DNA from: Bacteroidota bacterium
Lineage (GTDB): Bacteria > Bacteroidota > Bacteroidia > Flavobacteriales > Weeksellaceae
NCBI GenBank assembly: GCA_023460855.1
Contig: JAEWOS010000017.1
Span: 1-64,000, forward strand
Direction: 5' to 3'
Length of the DNA: 64,000 nucleotides
The position numbers were made by a program, and so were the translations under genes. The notes under the pieces were generated by a model that was not told where the DNA came from, searched no databases, and saw only the letters and a program-made list of their open reading frames with translations. Of this stretch, positions 7,920-16,734 are shown piece after piece. Numbering within the stretch: the first letter of the stretch is position 1; each line of letters starts with the position of its first letter.

Positions 7920-9082
7920 AACGCATCAATAATTTTAATGATCGAATTTACTGAATTTTTGAGATTGAACGGCATTTCGTAATGCTCCAGTTGCGCAGCG
8001 TAATTCTCAAAACTTTGAGGATTCGAGAGCGCGTGTTTCATTCCTTCATAAATTCCTACTTCTGAGTTCTCCACAATTAATCCCAGTTTACCGTCTAACA
8101 GCATTTCTCTGACGCCCGAAACATCGGTCGCGATAATATTCTTTTTCAGCGTTATGGCCTCAAACAAAACAGTGGGAAATCCTTCATACCGTGAACTCAA
8201 AATGTAGAAATCGGCATTTTTGAAATATGGATATGGATTGTCTGTAAAGCCGGTCATTTCAGCAGTTTCGTCAACTCCCAGTTCGGTTTTCAGTTTTTTG
8301 ATGTTTTCAAAATCGTAGCCGTCCCCAACAATCAGAATCCGGTGCGGAAAACCGTCATCCAATAGCCTTTTATGCACTTTTAGTAAACGGTCGAAACCTT
8401 TTTGTGGAAACACGGTGCCTACAGAAATAAACTCAGGCACTTTGATTTGAGATTTGAGATTTGAGATTTGAAAATTCTCCATCTGGCTCTTTTCCAATAT
8501 TTCGTTTGTATCCAGCGGATTGTAGATGCGGACAATTCTGGATTTTTCGTCCTCATTTCGTGCCAGCTTTTCAAAATCTTTCTGAATCTGTTCTGAAATA
8601 ACCATGATTTTATCAAATCCAAAAAATTTCCTTATTTCTTCGTCGGTGTAATCGTGGAATTCAGTTTTTCTTAAGTCATTGTGAATCCAGACGATTTTTT
8701 TTGAATGCTTTTGTGGAGAATTCAGGATTTCATCACGGAACCCGTGGATTGCGGCAAACTCGATATCGTATTGGCGGCCTTTCAGCAAATATTGATAGAG
8801 TAACTTCGGGAATTTCTTAAGCATTTTTTGATAAGCCACCCGAAACGCTTTCTGCGGAATGTCCTGAATTCTGTTGGTGGTAATCATTTCACCTCTGTTC
8901 AGGTACAGCACGTTTATCCACGCCGGAACTTCTGAAAGATATTTCCCTGAATATAAATTCAGAAGCAGATCAATTTCGTATTTGTCTTTCGGAAGATTTT
9001 TGAGAAAAGTCACCAGCACTTTTTCAGCACCGCCGTGCCTAAGCGAACCAATCCGGATAAGGATTTTCTTTTTTGGCGACAT
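7916..9082 (-). CDS. family 4 glycosyltransferase containing a heptanucleotide repeat
   Basis: A 388-residue GT-B retaining enzyme. The N-terminal lobe starts KKKILIRIGSLRHGGAEKVL, the Gly-rich acceptor-side motif of GT4. The C-terminal lobe contains EFISVGTVFPQKGFDRLL, HRILIVGDGYD, EMTGFTDNPYPYFKNADFYI and SRYEGFPTVLFEA, whose EGF...FE pattern is the E-x7-E motif of the family. Between the lobes (residues about 205-213) the sequence QISNLKSQI is encoded by four tandem GATTTGA units (on the plus strand, 8444-8471). Unit number changes would shift the frame. The neighbour at 9642-10811 is a paralogue. Probably builds a surface glycan or LPS core; donor unknown. Confidence 0.92.
   Translation of the reverse strand: MSPKKKILIRIGSLRHGGAEKVLVTFLKNLPKDKYEIDLLLNLYSGKYLSEVPAWINVLYLNRGEMITTNRIQDIPQKAFRVAYQKMLKKFPKLLYQYLLKGRQYDIEFAAIHGFRDEILNSPQKHSKKIVWIHNDLRKTEFHDYTDEEIRKFFGFDKIMVISEQIQKDFEKLARNEDEKSRIVRIYNPLDTNEILEKSQMENFQISNLKSQIKVPEFISVGTVFPQKGFDRLLKVHKRLLDDGFPHRILIVGDGYDFENIKKLKTELGVDETAEMTGFTDNPYPYFKNADFYILSSRYEGFPTVLFEAITLKKNIIATDVSGVREMLLDGKLGLIVENSEVGIYEGMKHALSNPQSFENYAAQLEHYEMPFNLKNSVNSIIKIIDAF
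8444..8471. repeat. four tandem copies of GATTTGA inside a glycosyltransferase gene
   Basis: Four perfect 7-bp units lie in the coding sequence between the two lobes of the GT4 enzyme. Because 7 is not a multiple of 3, gain or loss of one unit would truncate the protein. The present copy number keeps the frame open. Confidence 0.85.
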
Positions 9083-9645
9083 TATTTAACCGGCTTATAA
9101 GTGTGGGGGAGATTCTTTATGAGATGCTGTTCCAGTTTATTACGTTCTGCCTCCAGTTCCAAGGGATAATGGGTATTGTTCGCAAGAAGCCGTTCTCCAT
9201 ATTCGTCAATAGTGCAAATAAACTTGGCAGGAATTCCTCCGTAAACGCTATTGTCTGGAACAGATGAACTGACAATACTCAATGAACCCACGATGCAGTT
9301 GCTTCCAACCGATACTCCCGGCATCAAAATACTTCCTTTTCCTATGAATGTATTATTGCCAATTTTGATTCGTCCGAAGTTACGGCCATCTTTGAATTTT
9401 TCAATCTTTTTCGTAACTCTGGCATCACCACCATGATTGATGAATCCTACATTTTCAGCAATGGTGACATTGTCGCCAATTTCAATGAGAAAAGGTTCAG
9501 ACCCGAAGTTTGGGATGCCCTGTATATAAAGATTTTCCCCAACTTTCATGCCCTTACTTTTAGCAATCTCGATCGTGGCATTTTTTACCATGTTCTGGTA
9601 AACTGCTCGGATTTTCAGAATTACGCGGTATAAAAAGTTCATCAT
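9082..9645 (-). CDS. hexapeptide-repeat acyltransferase, WbbJ/LbetaH type
   Basis: A 187-residue left-handed beta-helix protein. Hexapeptide turns run from about residue 35 to 140: VGENLYIQGIPNFG, IEIGDNVTIAENVGFINHGG, GRIKIGNNTFIGKGSILMPG, VSVGSNCIVGSLSIVSSSVP and NSVYGGIPAKFI. The His in INHGGDA is in the position of the catalytic His of maltose/galactoside-type acetyltransferases, and VYGGIPAK is the usual end of the helix. The stop and the next start share one base with the downstream GT4 gene. It likely O- or N-acetylates a sugar in the glycan made by its neighbours. Confidence 0.85.
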   Translation of the reverse strand: MMNFLYRVILKIRAVYQNMVKNATIEIAKSKGMKVGENLYIQGIPNFGSEPFLIEIGDNVTIAENVGFINHGGDARVTKKIEKFKDGRNFGRIKIGNNTFIGKGSILMPGVSVGSNCIVGSLSIVSSSVPDNSVYGGIPAKFICTIDEYGERLLANNTHYPLELEAERNKLEQHLIKNLPHTYKPVK

Positions 9646-10811
9646 TTCTCCATTGCTAAATTACATAATATCTCTTCCACTGAATTAAAGATATTAGCAT
9701 TATCAAACCGTTTTTCGATAACGAGCAAATTCTTTCTAATAGTGGAAATCAAATGGGTGTCTGTAAGAAAACGCTTCATTGAATCATACATTTCTTTTGT
9801 ATCATATTCGATGATGAGGCCTGTTTTCCCATTTTCTATCATTGTTGCAACATCACCGGTATCCGTAGCAATAACAGGTTTTTGCAGAATTAACGCTTCA
9901 GCCAGAACCAGTGGCCAGGCTTCACTTTCAGACGGCATAATAAAGAAATCCGACTGTTTTAAATAAGGGTACGGGTTCATCTTATTACCTGCCAGAATAA
10001 AAGTTTCAGTTACATTGTTTTCGGCAATTTGTCTTTCTAAATTATCTTTTTCCTCTCCGTCTCCTAAAATAATAATCCTGTGCTCGAAACCGTCTTTCAG
10101 CAGTTTTGCATGTGCGTCTATCAGTTTGTGATATCCTTTTCTGGTATGCAGCCTCCCAACCGAAATAAAAACTGGAACATCTCCTTTGGGAAAATCAGAG
10201 ATACGCATTTCAGCTTTTGCTTTAATTTCTTCAACCGGTATTGCGTTTATAATCACCTGTTCCTGTGGAAACTGCAGTTTTGGATGCTCCTGGTGCATTA
10301 AGTCCATAATCCGCTGCGAGCAGTAGATCATATAATCGAACTGTGGAAACTGCTCCAGAATTTTCGGCACCAGAGGCTGCAGTTTCGGAACATTGATTTC
10401 GGAATGAAACCAGCCGATTTTCTTAGAATTTCTGTTCGTGGAATTAAGAACGGGCTCGAAGTCGTTATACGTCATGCCGATTTCCACATCGTAGGAATCT
10501 TTTAGAATTTCCCGGTCTATTATTGCAGGATTTTTGGCAAATTTTTCCAGTTTTCGCTTGCGCTTCAATAACAGTATTTTTTGTAACAATTTAATTCTGG
10601 AGAAGTCTTCTTTACCAGCAGTAAGATACACTTTGCGCACGTGAGGCGGAAATTCATCCCGGAGTTCCCCCTGATTCAAATTAAGCAGGACAGTAAAATC
10701 GAATTTTTCGGGATTCAGATTATTTAGCAGACTTAACATGACCTTTTCCACGCCACCCATTTCCATAGAACGGTGGCGAAAAAGGACTTTTATTTTTTTT
10801 GAATCAGGCAT
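9642..10811 (-). CDS. family 4 glycosyltransferase
   Basis: A 389-residue GT-B enzyme, paralogous to the protein encoded at 7916-9082: both begin with a basic K-I-x-V/I-L-x-R motif and GGxEKVxLxxL. The C-terminal lobe contains PVFISVGRLHTRKGYHKLI, HRIIILGDGEEKDNL, LAGNKMNPYPYLKQSDFFI and SESEAWPLVLAEALI with the E-x7-E pair. The next block, TDTGDVATMIENGKTGLI, is the usual nucleotide-sugar contact. It overlaps the acyltransferase genes on both sides (4 and 8 bp), so it is translated as part of the block A operon. Retaining chemistry is inferred from the family. Confidence 0.92.
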   Translation of the reverse strand: MPDSKKIKVLFRHRSMEMGGVEKVMLSLLNNLNPEKFDFTVLLNLNQGELRDEFPPHVRKVYLTAGKEDFSRIKLLQKILLLKRKRKLEKFAKNPAIIDREILKDSYDVEIGMTYNDFEPVLNSTNRNSKKIGWFHSEINVPKLQPLVPKILEQFPQFDYMIYCSQRIMDLMHQEHPKLQFPQEQVIINAIPVEEIKAKAEMRISDFPKGDVPVFISVGRLHTRKGYHKLIDAHAKLLKDGFEHRIIILGDGEEKDNLERQIAENNVTETFILAGNKMNPYPYLKQSDFFIMPSESEAWPLVLAEALILQKPVIATDTGDVATMIENGKTGLIIEYDTKEMYDSMKRFLTDTHLISTIRKNLLVIEKRFDNANIFNSVEEILCNLAMEK

Positions 10812-11847
10812 AATTCCGTCGGATCCAGTGGTTAAGTGGTTCCTCGATATATTTGAATAAAATTATGGATAAAATATTTAGTACAATAAAAACCGTCGCA
10901 ACATTAGGAGCGATGTATTCATAAATCAGTATTGCAATAAAGCCTTTATGAATCAGGTAGAAAACATAGGAACTTTTTCCCAGCAGAATCATCGGTTTAG
11001 TAGAGAATAATCTGGAGAGAAGAGTTTTTTCTGTAATCAATCCATAGATTAAAGGAGCTACCCCTATAAATGCCAAAACAATTCTTTCAGCGGCCATTCT
11101 TAAATCCGTAGTTCCAAAAGATACAGTGAAAACCAGAGGGAAAAATATCAAAAATAATGCGCCGACTGTAGTATAAACAGGGAATCTGAATTTTGGTAAC
11201 CTACCGTTTTGGAATGCCGTCGCCAGGATAATTCCTGCGAAAAACTCAAAAATGTAGATTGATATATTATCCTGCATAAACCCCCAAACATTCTCCGGGA
11301 CAGCCACCGAGTTTTTTAAGACAGTACCAAAAAGAAATATAATTACAGGAAGCAAATACAGCCAAATTTTTCTTCTGGCAATTAAAATAAAATAGAGAGG
11401 AGCCGTAAAATAGAATAGTTCCTCCAGTGTTAGCGTCCAGCCTTGAGGAATCCCTGCCATAAAATATTTAAGGAACAGCGCTTTCGTCATGGTGAAACTC
11501 AGTAGCGCTTCAATTGTCTTCTCAGAATTCCAATAGCCACTGGTTATGTAAAAATGTAGAAACACTCCTATCGTAATTAAGAAATACATAGGATAGATAC
11601 GGGAAAACCTGTTTACAAAATATTGTTTGAGGTTAATCTTCTTGCCAAAATACCGGTAGGTTATTAAAAAACCACTCAGTACGAAAAATATATCCACACC
11701 AATATGCCACTGCGAGACAATTTTTTTTAAAAATTCCGGAACTGCGGGATTCTTCATGGGAAAGAAATGCAGGCCGAAAATCATCCATGCAGCTACAGCA
11801 CGAAGTCCGGTAAGAGCAGGAATAATGCTTTTAGTATTGGATGCCAT
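10804..11847 (-). CDS. acyltransferase family 3 (OafA/YrhL-like) membrane protein
   Basis: A 347-residue polytopic protein with about ten membrane helices. The N-terminus ALTGLRAVAAWMIFGLHFF includes the GLRA motif and the conserved His of the family, and HIGVDIFFVLSGFLI is the second signature. Other blocks are RFSRIYPMYFL and QGWTLTLEELFYF. Family members move acetyl or other acyl groups across the inner membrane onto O-antigens and exopolysaccharides. It starts directly after the GT2 gene at 11848 with no gap and overlaps the GT4 gene by 8 bp. It has no C-terminal SGNH domain, so it is the short form. Confidence 0.92.
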   Translation of the reverse strand: MASNTKSIIPALTGLRAVAAWMIFGLHFFPMKNPAVPEFLKKIVSQWHIGVDIFFVLSGFLITYRYFGKKINLKQYFVNRFSRIYPMYFLITIGVFLHFYITSGYWNSEKTIEALLSFTMTKALFLKYFMAGIPQGWTLTLEELFYFTAPLYFILIARRKIWLYLLPVIIFLFGTVLKNSVAVPENVWGFMQDNISIYIFEFFAGIILATAFQNGRLPKFRFPVYTTVGALFLIFFPLVFTVSFGTTDLRMAAERIVLAFIGVAPLIYGLITEKTLLSRLFSTKPMILLGKSSYVFYLIHKGFIAILIYEYIAPNVATVFIVLNILSIILFKYIEEPLNHWIRRNYA

Positions 11848-12687
11848 TTAAAATCCCAGTTTTTGCATCCAGACTTTTGCTTTTTTAAAAATCCGGTACG
11901 GAATTCTGTTCTGATATTCGAGCAATTTGAAAACCGTTGCTGAGCCGGGATAGTTTTCAGGAATCACGCTGCCTCCAATTTTTGCTAACTGCCGGCGCTT
12001 CATTGCATTGTAAATTACTTCTCCCCAATAATCATACGATTTCTGCTTATTTTCGTTCTGTGAGATTCCTCCGCTGTGCGCGCGATAGAGGTAATCTGAC
12101 TGATCAACAAATTTCACCTTACCGGTTTCATACATTTTTAGATAGATGTCCTGATCCTCCGCAATTTTCTTTGAGGTGTCCATCTTTCCGCTCTTCTCAT
12201 AAAAGTTCTTCCTGAAGCAAACCAGCGGAGCAATCTGCACCGGACAATTGAAAAAGGAGGGATCACCGTTCGGCACCTGCATCGCTGCACGGAATTCAGT
12301 TAAAGGCTTGAGTTTTTCATCACATGTCACCAGTCGGGAATAAGTATACGCAATTTCAGAATCTGACTGTAAGTTCTTGACGTGGTTTTCTATCGCTTCT
12401 GGAATAATAGCATCATCCGGATCGAGAAAGGTACAGATTTCACCGTTCGCCAGTTCGATCAGCATCGATTTAATAATTCCCACACCCTGATTAACAGGGT
12501 GTTTATATAAATGAAACCTGGGATCATCGCCGATCAAATTGGTTATTATTTCGACAGAATCGTCGGTAGATTTATCGTCAACAATAATCGCCTCCCAGTT
12601 GGTGTAAGTCTGGGAGAGGATGCTTTCGTAGCAGTCCTTAAAGTACTTTCCGTTATTATAATTGGCAATCAGGATGGATACTTTCAT
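11848..12687 (-). CDS. family 2 glycosyltransferase
   Basis: First gene of block A, 279 residues. MKVSILIANYNNGKYF opens a GT-A fold; VDDKSTDDS near 37 binds the nucleotide and DPDD at 89-92 is the metal site. The ED pair in KKIAEDQDIYLKM (near 177) is the likely acceptor/catalytic motif, and YRAHSGGISQNENK is the flexible loop common to these enzymes. No membrane helix is seen. A TATCTTTG element lies 86 bp upstream and is likely the operon promoter. Donor sugar unknown. Confidence 0.9.
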   Translation of the reverse strand: MKVSILIANYNNGKYFKDCYESILSQTYTNWEAIIVDDKSTDDSVEIITNLIGDDPRFHLYKHPVNQGVGIIKSMLIELANGEICTFLDPDDAIIPEAIENHVKNLQSDSEIAYTYSRLVTCDEKLKPLTEFRAAMQVPNGDPSFFNCPVQIAPLVCFRKNFYEKSGKMDTSKKIAEDQDIYLKMYETGKVKFVDQSDYLYRAHSGGISQNENKQKSYDYWGEVIYNAMKRRQLAKIGGSVIPENYPGSATVFKLLEYQNRIPYRIFKKAKVWMQKLGF

Positions 12688-12772
12688 AGAAATAAGTCAA
12701 ATAACGATGCGCTTGAACATATCCTGAAATTTTCTTTTGGCAAAGCAGAAATTCATTCAAATGTGTTTACTG

Positions 12773-12780
12773 CAAAGATA
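12773..12780 (-). promoter_or_regulatory. -7 promoter element of block A (genes 12687 to 5587)
   Basis: On the minus strand this reads TATCTTTG followed by CA, an exact TAnnTTTG match about 86 bp before the first start codon. It lies in the 186-bp divergent gap shared with the plus-strand cassette. Confidence 0.55.
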
Positions 12781-12844
12781 ATTAATATCTTCAAAAAAGG
12801 GTGAAACTGAGGTTTTCAAAACTTCAACTTACCGGAGAAATCGT

Positions 12845-12852
12845 TATTTTTG
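12845..12852 (+). promoter_or_regulatory. -7 promoter element of the 12874-19058 cassette
   Basis: TATTTTTG matches TAnnTTTG 21 bp before the GTG at 12874. The short distance supports that GTG as the start. No clear TTG -33 box is visible. Confidence 0.55.
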
Positions 12853-12873
12853 TCGAACTAAAAAACACAATAA

Positions 12874-13644
12874 GTGGGTGAATTAATCCGTGTTGCAAAA
12901 ACTTTTGCTGCATACCTCAAGAGACCTGATCTGTATCCCGAGCTGGGCCGAAAAATCTTCAAAAATATTTTCAACAGGGGCGCTGCCTTCAAAGGAAAGG
13001 AGAAAACCAATCTGTGGGCTGCTTCTGAAGCGATTTCTCAGCGAGCAGCGGTAAAGAAATTATTTGGAAAAGATTTGATTCAGTTTTCATCAATTTTTCC
13101 TGAAGAATTCTCACAGGCACAGAAAGCACAGCAGGAATGTCCGGTAAAAATGGGCGGGGCAGGTGCGTTGGAATTACTTTATGAGGCCTGCGAGTTTACA
13201 AATGCAGAAAATGTAGTGGAAACCGGAGTAGCTTACGGATGGTCTTCTTTAGCTGCGTTGGCTTCTCTTTCAAAAAGAAATGGAACGCTTTACAGTTCGG
13301 ATATGCCTTATCTCGGTCAGGATGGTGATAAATATGTTGGCTTTGTTGTGCCTAAGAAATGGCGTAAACATTGGAAATTATTTAGGTTTGCGGACCGGGA
13401 GTCTCTTCCTAAAATTTTTTCAGAACAGGGCAGTTTCGATGTGGTGCACTACGATTCCGACAAAGCTTATGATGGCATGATGTGGGCATACCGGCAACTG
13501 TACCCTCAATTACGGAAAGGTGGCGTATTCATCAGCGATGATATCAACGATAATTCTGCATTCCAGGATTTTTGTGAAAGCAAAGCCATTGAGCCTACAG
13601 TTGTGGATTTTGAAGGAAAATATGTGGGCGTATTTGTGAAGTAA
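12874..13644 (+). CDS. class I SAM-dependent methyltransferase
   Basis: A 256-residue protein beginning at GTG; the next in-frame Met is far inside the domain, and a -7 element lies just upstream. The core has NVVETGVAYGWSSLAALASL (motif I, SAM-binding loop, about residues 112-131), GTLYSSDMPY, FDVVHYDSDKAYDGMMWAY and RKGGVFISDDI, an arrangement like the CmcI/Methyltransf_24 type with an acidic metal- or SAM-contacting site. It starts the seven-gene plus-strand cassette and ends 3 bp before the FkbH-like gene. It could methylate a hydroxyl on the acyl group made by the cassette, or a sugar; the sequence does not decide. Confidence 0.82.
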   Translation: MGELIRVAKTFAAYLKRPDLYPELGRKIFKNIFNRGAAFKGKEKTNLWAASEAISQRAAVKKLFGKDLIQFSSIFPEEFSQAQKAQQECPVKMGGAGALELLYEACEFTNAENVVETGVAYGWSSLAALASLSKRNGTLYSSDMPYLGQDGDKYVGFVVPKKWRKHWKLFRFADRESLPKIFSEQGSFDVVHYDSDKAYDGMMWAYRQLYPQLRKGGVFISDDINDNSAFQDFCESKAIEPTVVDFEGKYVGVFVK

Positions 13645-13647
13645 CAG

Positions 13648-15363
13648 ATGAAAACATTTTCTCAATTAAAGAAAAACCTCAAAAAAACTGATGTTGTTAG
13701 CAAAAAGATAAAAATTGCTTTGCTTGGAGATACTGCTACTCAATTTCTGAACATTGCCTTGAAAGGGAGCGCTATTGATTCTGGATTTGATCTTGAAATT
13801 TTTGAAGCAGACTTTGGGCAAATTTCAGGACAGGTTTTTGATGCAGAATCTGAGCTATACCAGTCGGAGCCCAAAGCGATCATTATTTTTGAGTCTACAC
13901 ATAAATTGCTTTCTCAGTTTTATAAATCGAAATCTGATAAAGCCACTTTTGCTGAAACGAAAATTGAATATATCAGGAACTTGTTTAAAGCAGTTAAAAA
14001 AAATTCCATCAGCAAATTGATTTATTGCAATTTCCCGGTCGTAGATGACCAGGTTTTTGGAAATTTTTCACTAAAAACGCCTTCTTCTTTTGTTTTTCAG
14101 ACCAACAAACTGAATTACCTTTTGCAGGAGTTTGCGTCAAATGAATCTGATTTTTTCCTCGAAGACCTCAATTCCATTCAGGGAAAATTTGGTAGAAATG
14201 CCATGTTTTCTCCGAATATTTATGTGAATTCGGAAATGGTGCTTTCACTTGAAATTTTGCCCGTGGTTGCTAACAGTTTGGTGTCGATTATCGCTTCACT
14301 GGAAGGGAAATTCAAGAAATGTTTGATCCTCGATCTCGACAATACGGTTTGGGGCGGTATAATTGGCGATGACGGTCTGGAGAAAATCCAGATTGGGAGT
14401 CTGGGAATTGGTAAGGCATTTTCTGAATTTCAGCATTGGGCCAAAGCATTGCAAAAACGCGGAATTATTCTGGCGGTTTGTAGCAAAAATGATGAAGATA
14501 AGGCAAAAGAGCCTTTCGAAAAACATCCAGATATGGTTTTAAAGCTTGATGATGTCGCTGTTTTTGTAGCAAACTGGGAAAATAAAGCGGACAATATCCG
14601 CAAAATTCAAAAAATACTGAATATTGGATTCGATTCTATGGTTTTCCTGGACGATAATCCGTTTGAAAGAAATCTTGTAAGGGAGAATTTACCTGAAGTT
14701 ACTGTTCCGGAACTTCCAGAAGATTCGGCTGAATATCTGGAATATTTATACAGTTTGAATCTGTTTGAAACCACAAGTTTTTCAGAAAACGACAAAGAAA
14801 GAACGAAACAGTATCAGGTTGAAGCAGAAAGAGTTAGCGCGCTGGAAAGTTATACAAACCTCGACGATTTTTTGAAAAGTCTGAATATGGTATCTGAAGT
14901 AAAAGCGTTTGATAATTTTACAAAGCCGCGGGTTTCGCAGCTTTCCCAAAGGTCCAATCAGTTTAATCTCCGCACAGTTCGTTATACAGAACATGAAATC
15001 GAAAATATGATGCAATCTCCGGATTATCATACACTTTCATTTACTTTGGAAGATAAATTTGGCGACAATGGACTGATTTGCGTGGTAGTTCTCAAAAAAC
15101 TGAACGAAGAAAAGATTTTTATAGAAAACTGGCTGATGAGCTGCAGAGTTCTGAAACGTGGAATGGAAAATTTCACTCTCAACAAAATTGTGGAAACAGC
15201 CAGAAACAGTGGTTTTAAAACGGTTGTCGGTGAATATTTGCCTACGGCAAAAAACGGAATGGTGGAGAATCATTACGAAAATCTTGGATTTAAATCTAAA
15301 AACGGAAAATGGGAGCTTTCAACTGAAAGTTTTACTCCAATTGAAGGTTTTATTAACGTATAA
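13648..15363 (+). CDS. FkbH-like HAD-IIIC family protein
   Basis: A 571-residue three-part protein. Residues 20-220 form an SGNH-like N-terminal domain (KKIKIALLGDTATQFLN near the start). The HAD domain begins at CLILDLDNTVWGGIIGDDG, with the catalytic aspartates at 229 and 231, followed by AVCSKNDEDKA and MVFLDDNPFERNLVRE. Residues about 410-570 form a GNAT-like domain (FGDNGLICVVVL, SCRVLKRGMENF, HYENLGF). FkbH proteins are known to take 1,3-bisphosphoglycerate, remove phosphate and load glycerate on an acyl carrier protein. The carrier protein gene follows after 11 bp, which fits this role. Some close relatives have other or unknown substrates, so glyceryl loading is an inference. Confidence 0.9.
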   Translation: MKTFSQLKKNLKKTDVVSKKIKIALLGDTATQFLNIALKGSAIDSGFDLEIFEADFGQISGQVFDAESELYQSEPKAIIIFESTHKLLSQFYKSKSDKATFAETKIEYIRNLFKAVKKNSISKLIYCNFPVVDDQVFGNFSLKTPSSFVFQTNKLNYLLQEFASNESDFFLEDLNSIQGKFGRNAMFSPNIYVNSEMVLSLEILPVVANSLVSIIASLEGKFKKCLILDLDNTVWGGIIGDDGLEKIQIGSLGIGKAFSEFQHWAKALQKRGIILAVCSKNDEDKAKEPFEKHPDMVLKLDDVAVFVANWENKADNIRKIQKILNIGFDSMVFLDDNPFERNLVRENLPEVTVPELPEDSAEYLEYLYSLNLFETTSFSENDKERTKQYQVEAERVSALESYTNLDDFLKSLNMVSEVKAFDNFTKPRVSQLSQRSNQFNLRTVRYTEHEIENMMQSPDYHTLSFTLEDKFGDNGLICVVVLKKLNEEKIFIENWLMSCRVLKRGMENFTLNKIVETARNSGFKTVVGEYLPTAKNGMVENHYENLGFKSKNGKWELSTESFTPIEGFINV

Positions 15364-15374
15364 TATAATAGGTG

Positions 15375-15611
15375 ATGGACAGAAATGAAATTTTAGAAAA
15401 ACTGAATGTAATTTTCAGGGATGAACTGGATAATGAAGACATCGAACTTAGCGAACAGACGGTTGCCGATGATATCGAGGAATGGGATTCCCTTTCTCAC
15501 ATTCAGCTGATTGTGGCTATTGAGAAAGCATTTGCAATCCGTTTTAACTCTTCAGAAATCCAAAGCTGGAATAATGTTGGGGAAATGATCGATACGATGC
15601 AGACAAAATAA
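15375..15611 (+). CDS. acyl carrier protein
   Basis: A 78-residue acidic four-helix carrier. The phosphopantetheine site is in EEWDSLSHIQ, with Ser39 following Asp38, as in other ACPs. I chose ATG 15375 over the GTG one codon upstream because it gives the usual ACP N-terminus. It sits directly after the FkbH-like gene, and its stop overlaps the MaoC start (TAATG). It is a dedicated carrier, separate from the fatty-acid AcpP expected elsewhere in the genome. It probably holds the acyl group that the MBOAT protein transfers. Confidence 0.93.
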   Translation: MDRNEILEKLNVIFRDELDNEDIELSEQTVADDIEEWDSLSHIQLIVAIEKAFAIRFNSSEIQSWNNVGEMIDTMQTK

Positions 15612-16006
15612 TGAAGCTGAAAGAAGGTCAGGAATTCAATCACACTTTTTTAGTTTCAAACCTTGTATACGGAGGATTTGTTGAAATTTTCAACGACAGA
15701 AATCCTTTGCATACCGACGTAAATTTTGCAAGGGAAAAGGGCTTCAAAGGAAAAGTGATGCACGGAAACATCTTGAATGGATTTCTCTCTTATTTTGTGG
15801 GAGAATTGCTGCCTTATAAGGAGGTGATGATTCTGTCACAGAATATTAATTTCCGGAACCCGGTATTCCTGAATGATGAGCTGTCTTTTCAGGCTGTAGT
15901 TTCTGAATTATCCGAAGCAGTAAAAGTAACAGGATTCAGTTTCAAATTTAAAAATTCAGAGGGTAAAACTGTGGCTTCGGGAAAAATGCAAATAAAGGAT
16001 TTATGA
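15611..16006 (+). CDS. MaoC-like (R)-specific hydratase/dehydratase
   Basis: A 131-residue hotdog-fold protein. The block FNDRNPLHTDVNFAREKGF at about residues 27-45 carries the Asp and His of the MaoC hydratase active site, and KGKVMHGNILNGFLSYFVGE follows as in (R)-specific enoyl hydratases. The C-terminal strands (ILSQNINFRNPVFLNDELSF) complete the fold. It starts on the stop of the ACP gene (TAATG) and overlaps the SDR gene by 4 bp (ATGA), so translation is coupled. Substrate is probably an enoyl or 3-hydroxyacyl group on the adjacent ACP, which would give a hydroxylated acyl substituent. Confidence 0.88.
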   Translation: MKLKEGQEFNHTFLVSNLVYGGFVEIFNDRNPLHTDVNFAREKGFKGKVMHGNILNGFLSYFVGELLPYKEVMILSQNINFRNPVFLNDELSFQAVVSELSEAVKVTGFSFKFKNSEGKTVASGKMQIKDL

Positions 16007-16719
16007 TGAAGAAAGCTGTTGTTACCGGTGGTTCCTCCGGAATTGGGAAAAGCATTGTAGAATATCTGTTGCATGCTGGTTATGAAGTGCTTTTTACTTA
16101 TTTCTCCTCTCATGCAGCGGCCAAAACGATCACCGATCAGTTTCCTGCAGCGAAATCGTTCTGTGCAGATCTGACAAAACAGGATGAGCTGCAAAGTTTT
16201 TTAAGGGAGCTTGAGAGTTTTCAACCTGATATCCTCGTAAACAGCTACTATCGAGGAAGTTTTATTGCAAAATATTTTCATAAAACCGAGTTCGGGGATT
16301 TTTCTAAAGAATTTGAAAATAATATTCTACCGACGGTGGCCATTACACAAAGTTGCATTTCTATTTTCAGAAAAAAGAAATGGGGCAGGATTGTCAATAT
16401 TCTTTCCTCATCCTTACGTTCTCCGGCGCTTGGAACAGGCATCTATAATGCAAACAAGGCATACCTGCTTCAAATGAGCAAACAGTGGTCAATTGAAAAT
16501 GTGAAATTCGGAATTACCAGCAACTGCATTTCACCTGCCTTCATTAATACGGATTTTCATAAGGAAATGGACGAAAGGCAAAAGGAAATAATTCTTGAAT
16601 TTTACCCTTTGAAAGAGCCTTTGCAGCCTGATGACGTTGCAAATCTGGTAAAAATGTGTCTGGATTCTGGCGTTCACTTTACTGGCAATCATCTGTTTCT
16701 GGATGCTTCAAATCATTAA
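16003..16719 (+). CDS. SDR-family oxidoreductase, FabG-like
   Basis: A 238-residue classical short-chain dehydrogenase. The NAD(P)-binding loop TGGSSGIG is at residues 8-15. The catalytic pair is Tyr148 and Lys152 in YNANK, with the Ser run SSS about 13 residues before it. The C-terminus ends with GVHFTGNHLFLDASN, close to the usual end of FabG-type reductases. It probably reduces a 3-oxoacyl group on the neighbouring carrier protein, or oxidises its hydroxyl. The gene overlaps the MaoC gene by 4 bp and is followed after 15 bp by the MBOAT gene. Confidence 0.9.
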   Translation: MMKKAVVTGGSSGIGKSIVEYLLHAGYEVLFTYFSSHAAAKTITDQFPAAKSFCADLTKQDELQSFLRELESFQPDILVNSYYRGSFIAKYFHKTEFGDFSKEFENNILPTVAITQSCISIFRKKKWGRIVNILSSSLRSPALGTGIYNANKAYLLQMSKQWSIENVKFGITSNCISPAFINTDFHKEMDERQKEIILEFYPLKEPLQPDDVANLVKMCLDSGVHFTGNHLFLDASNH

Positions 16720-16734
16720 AGAGAAAATTCTTTT

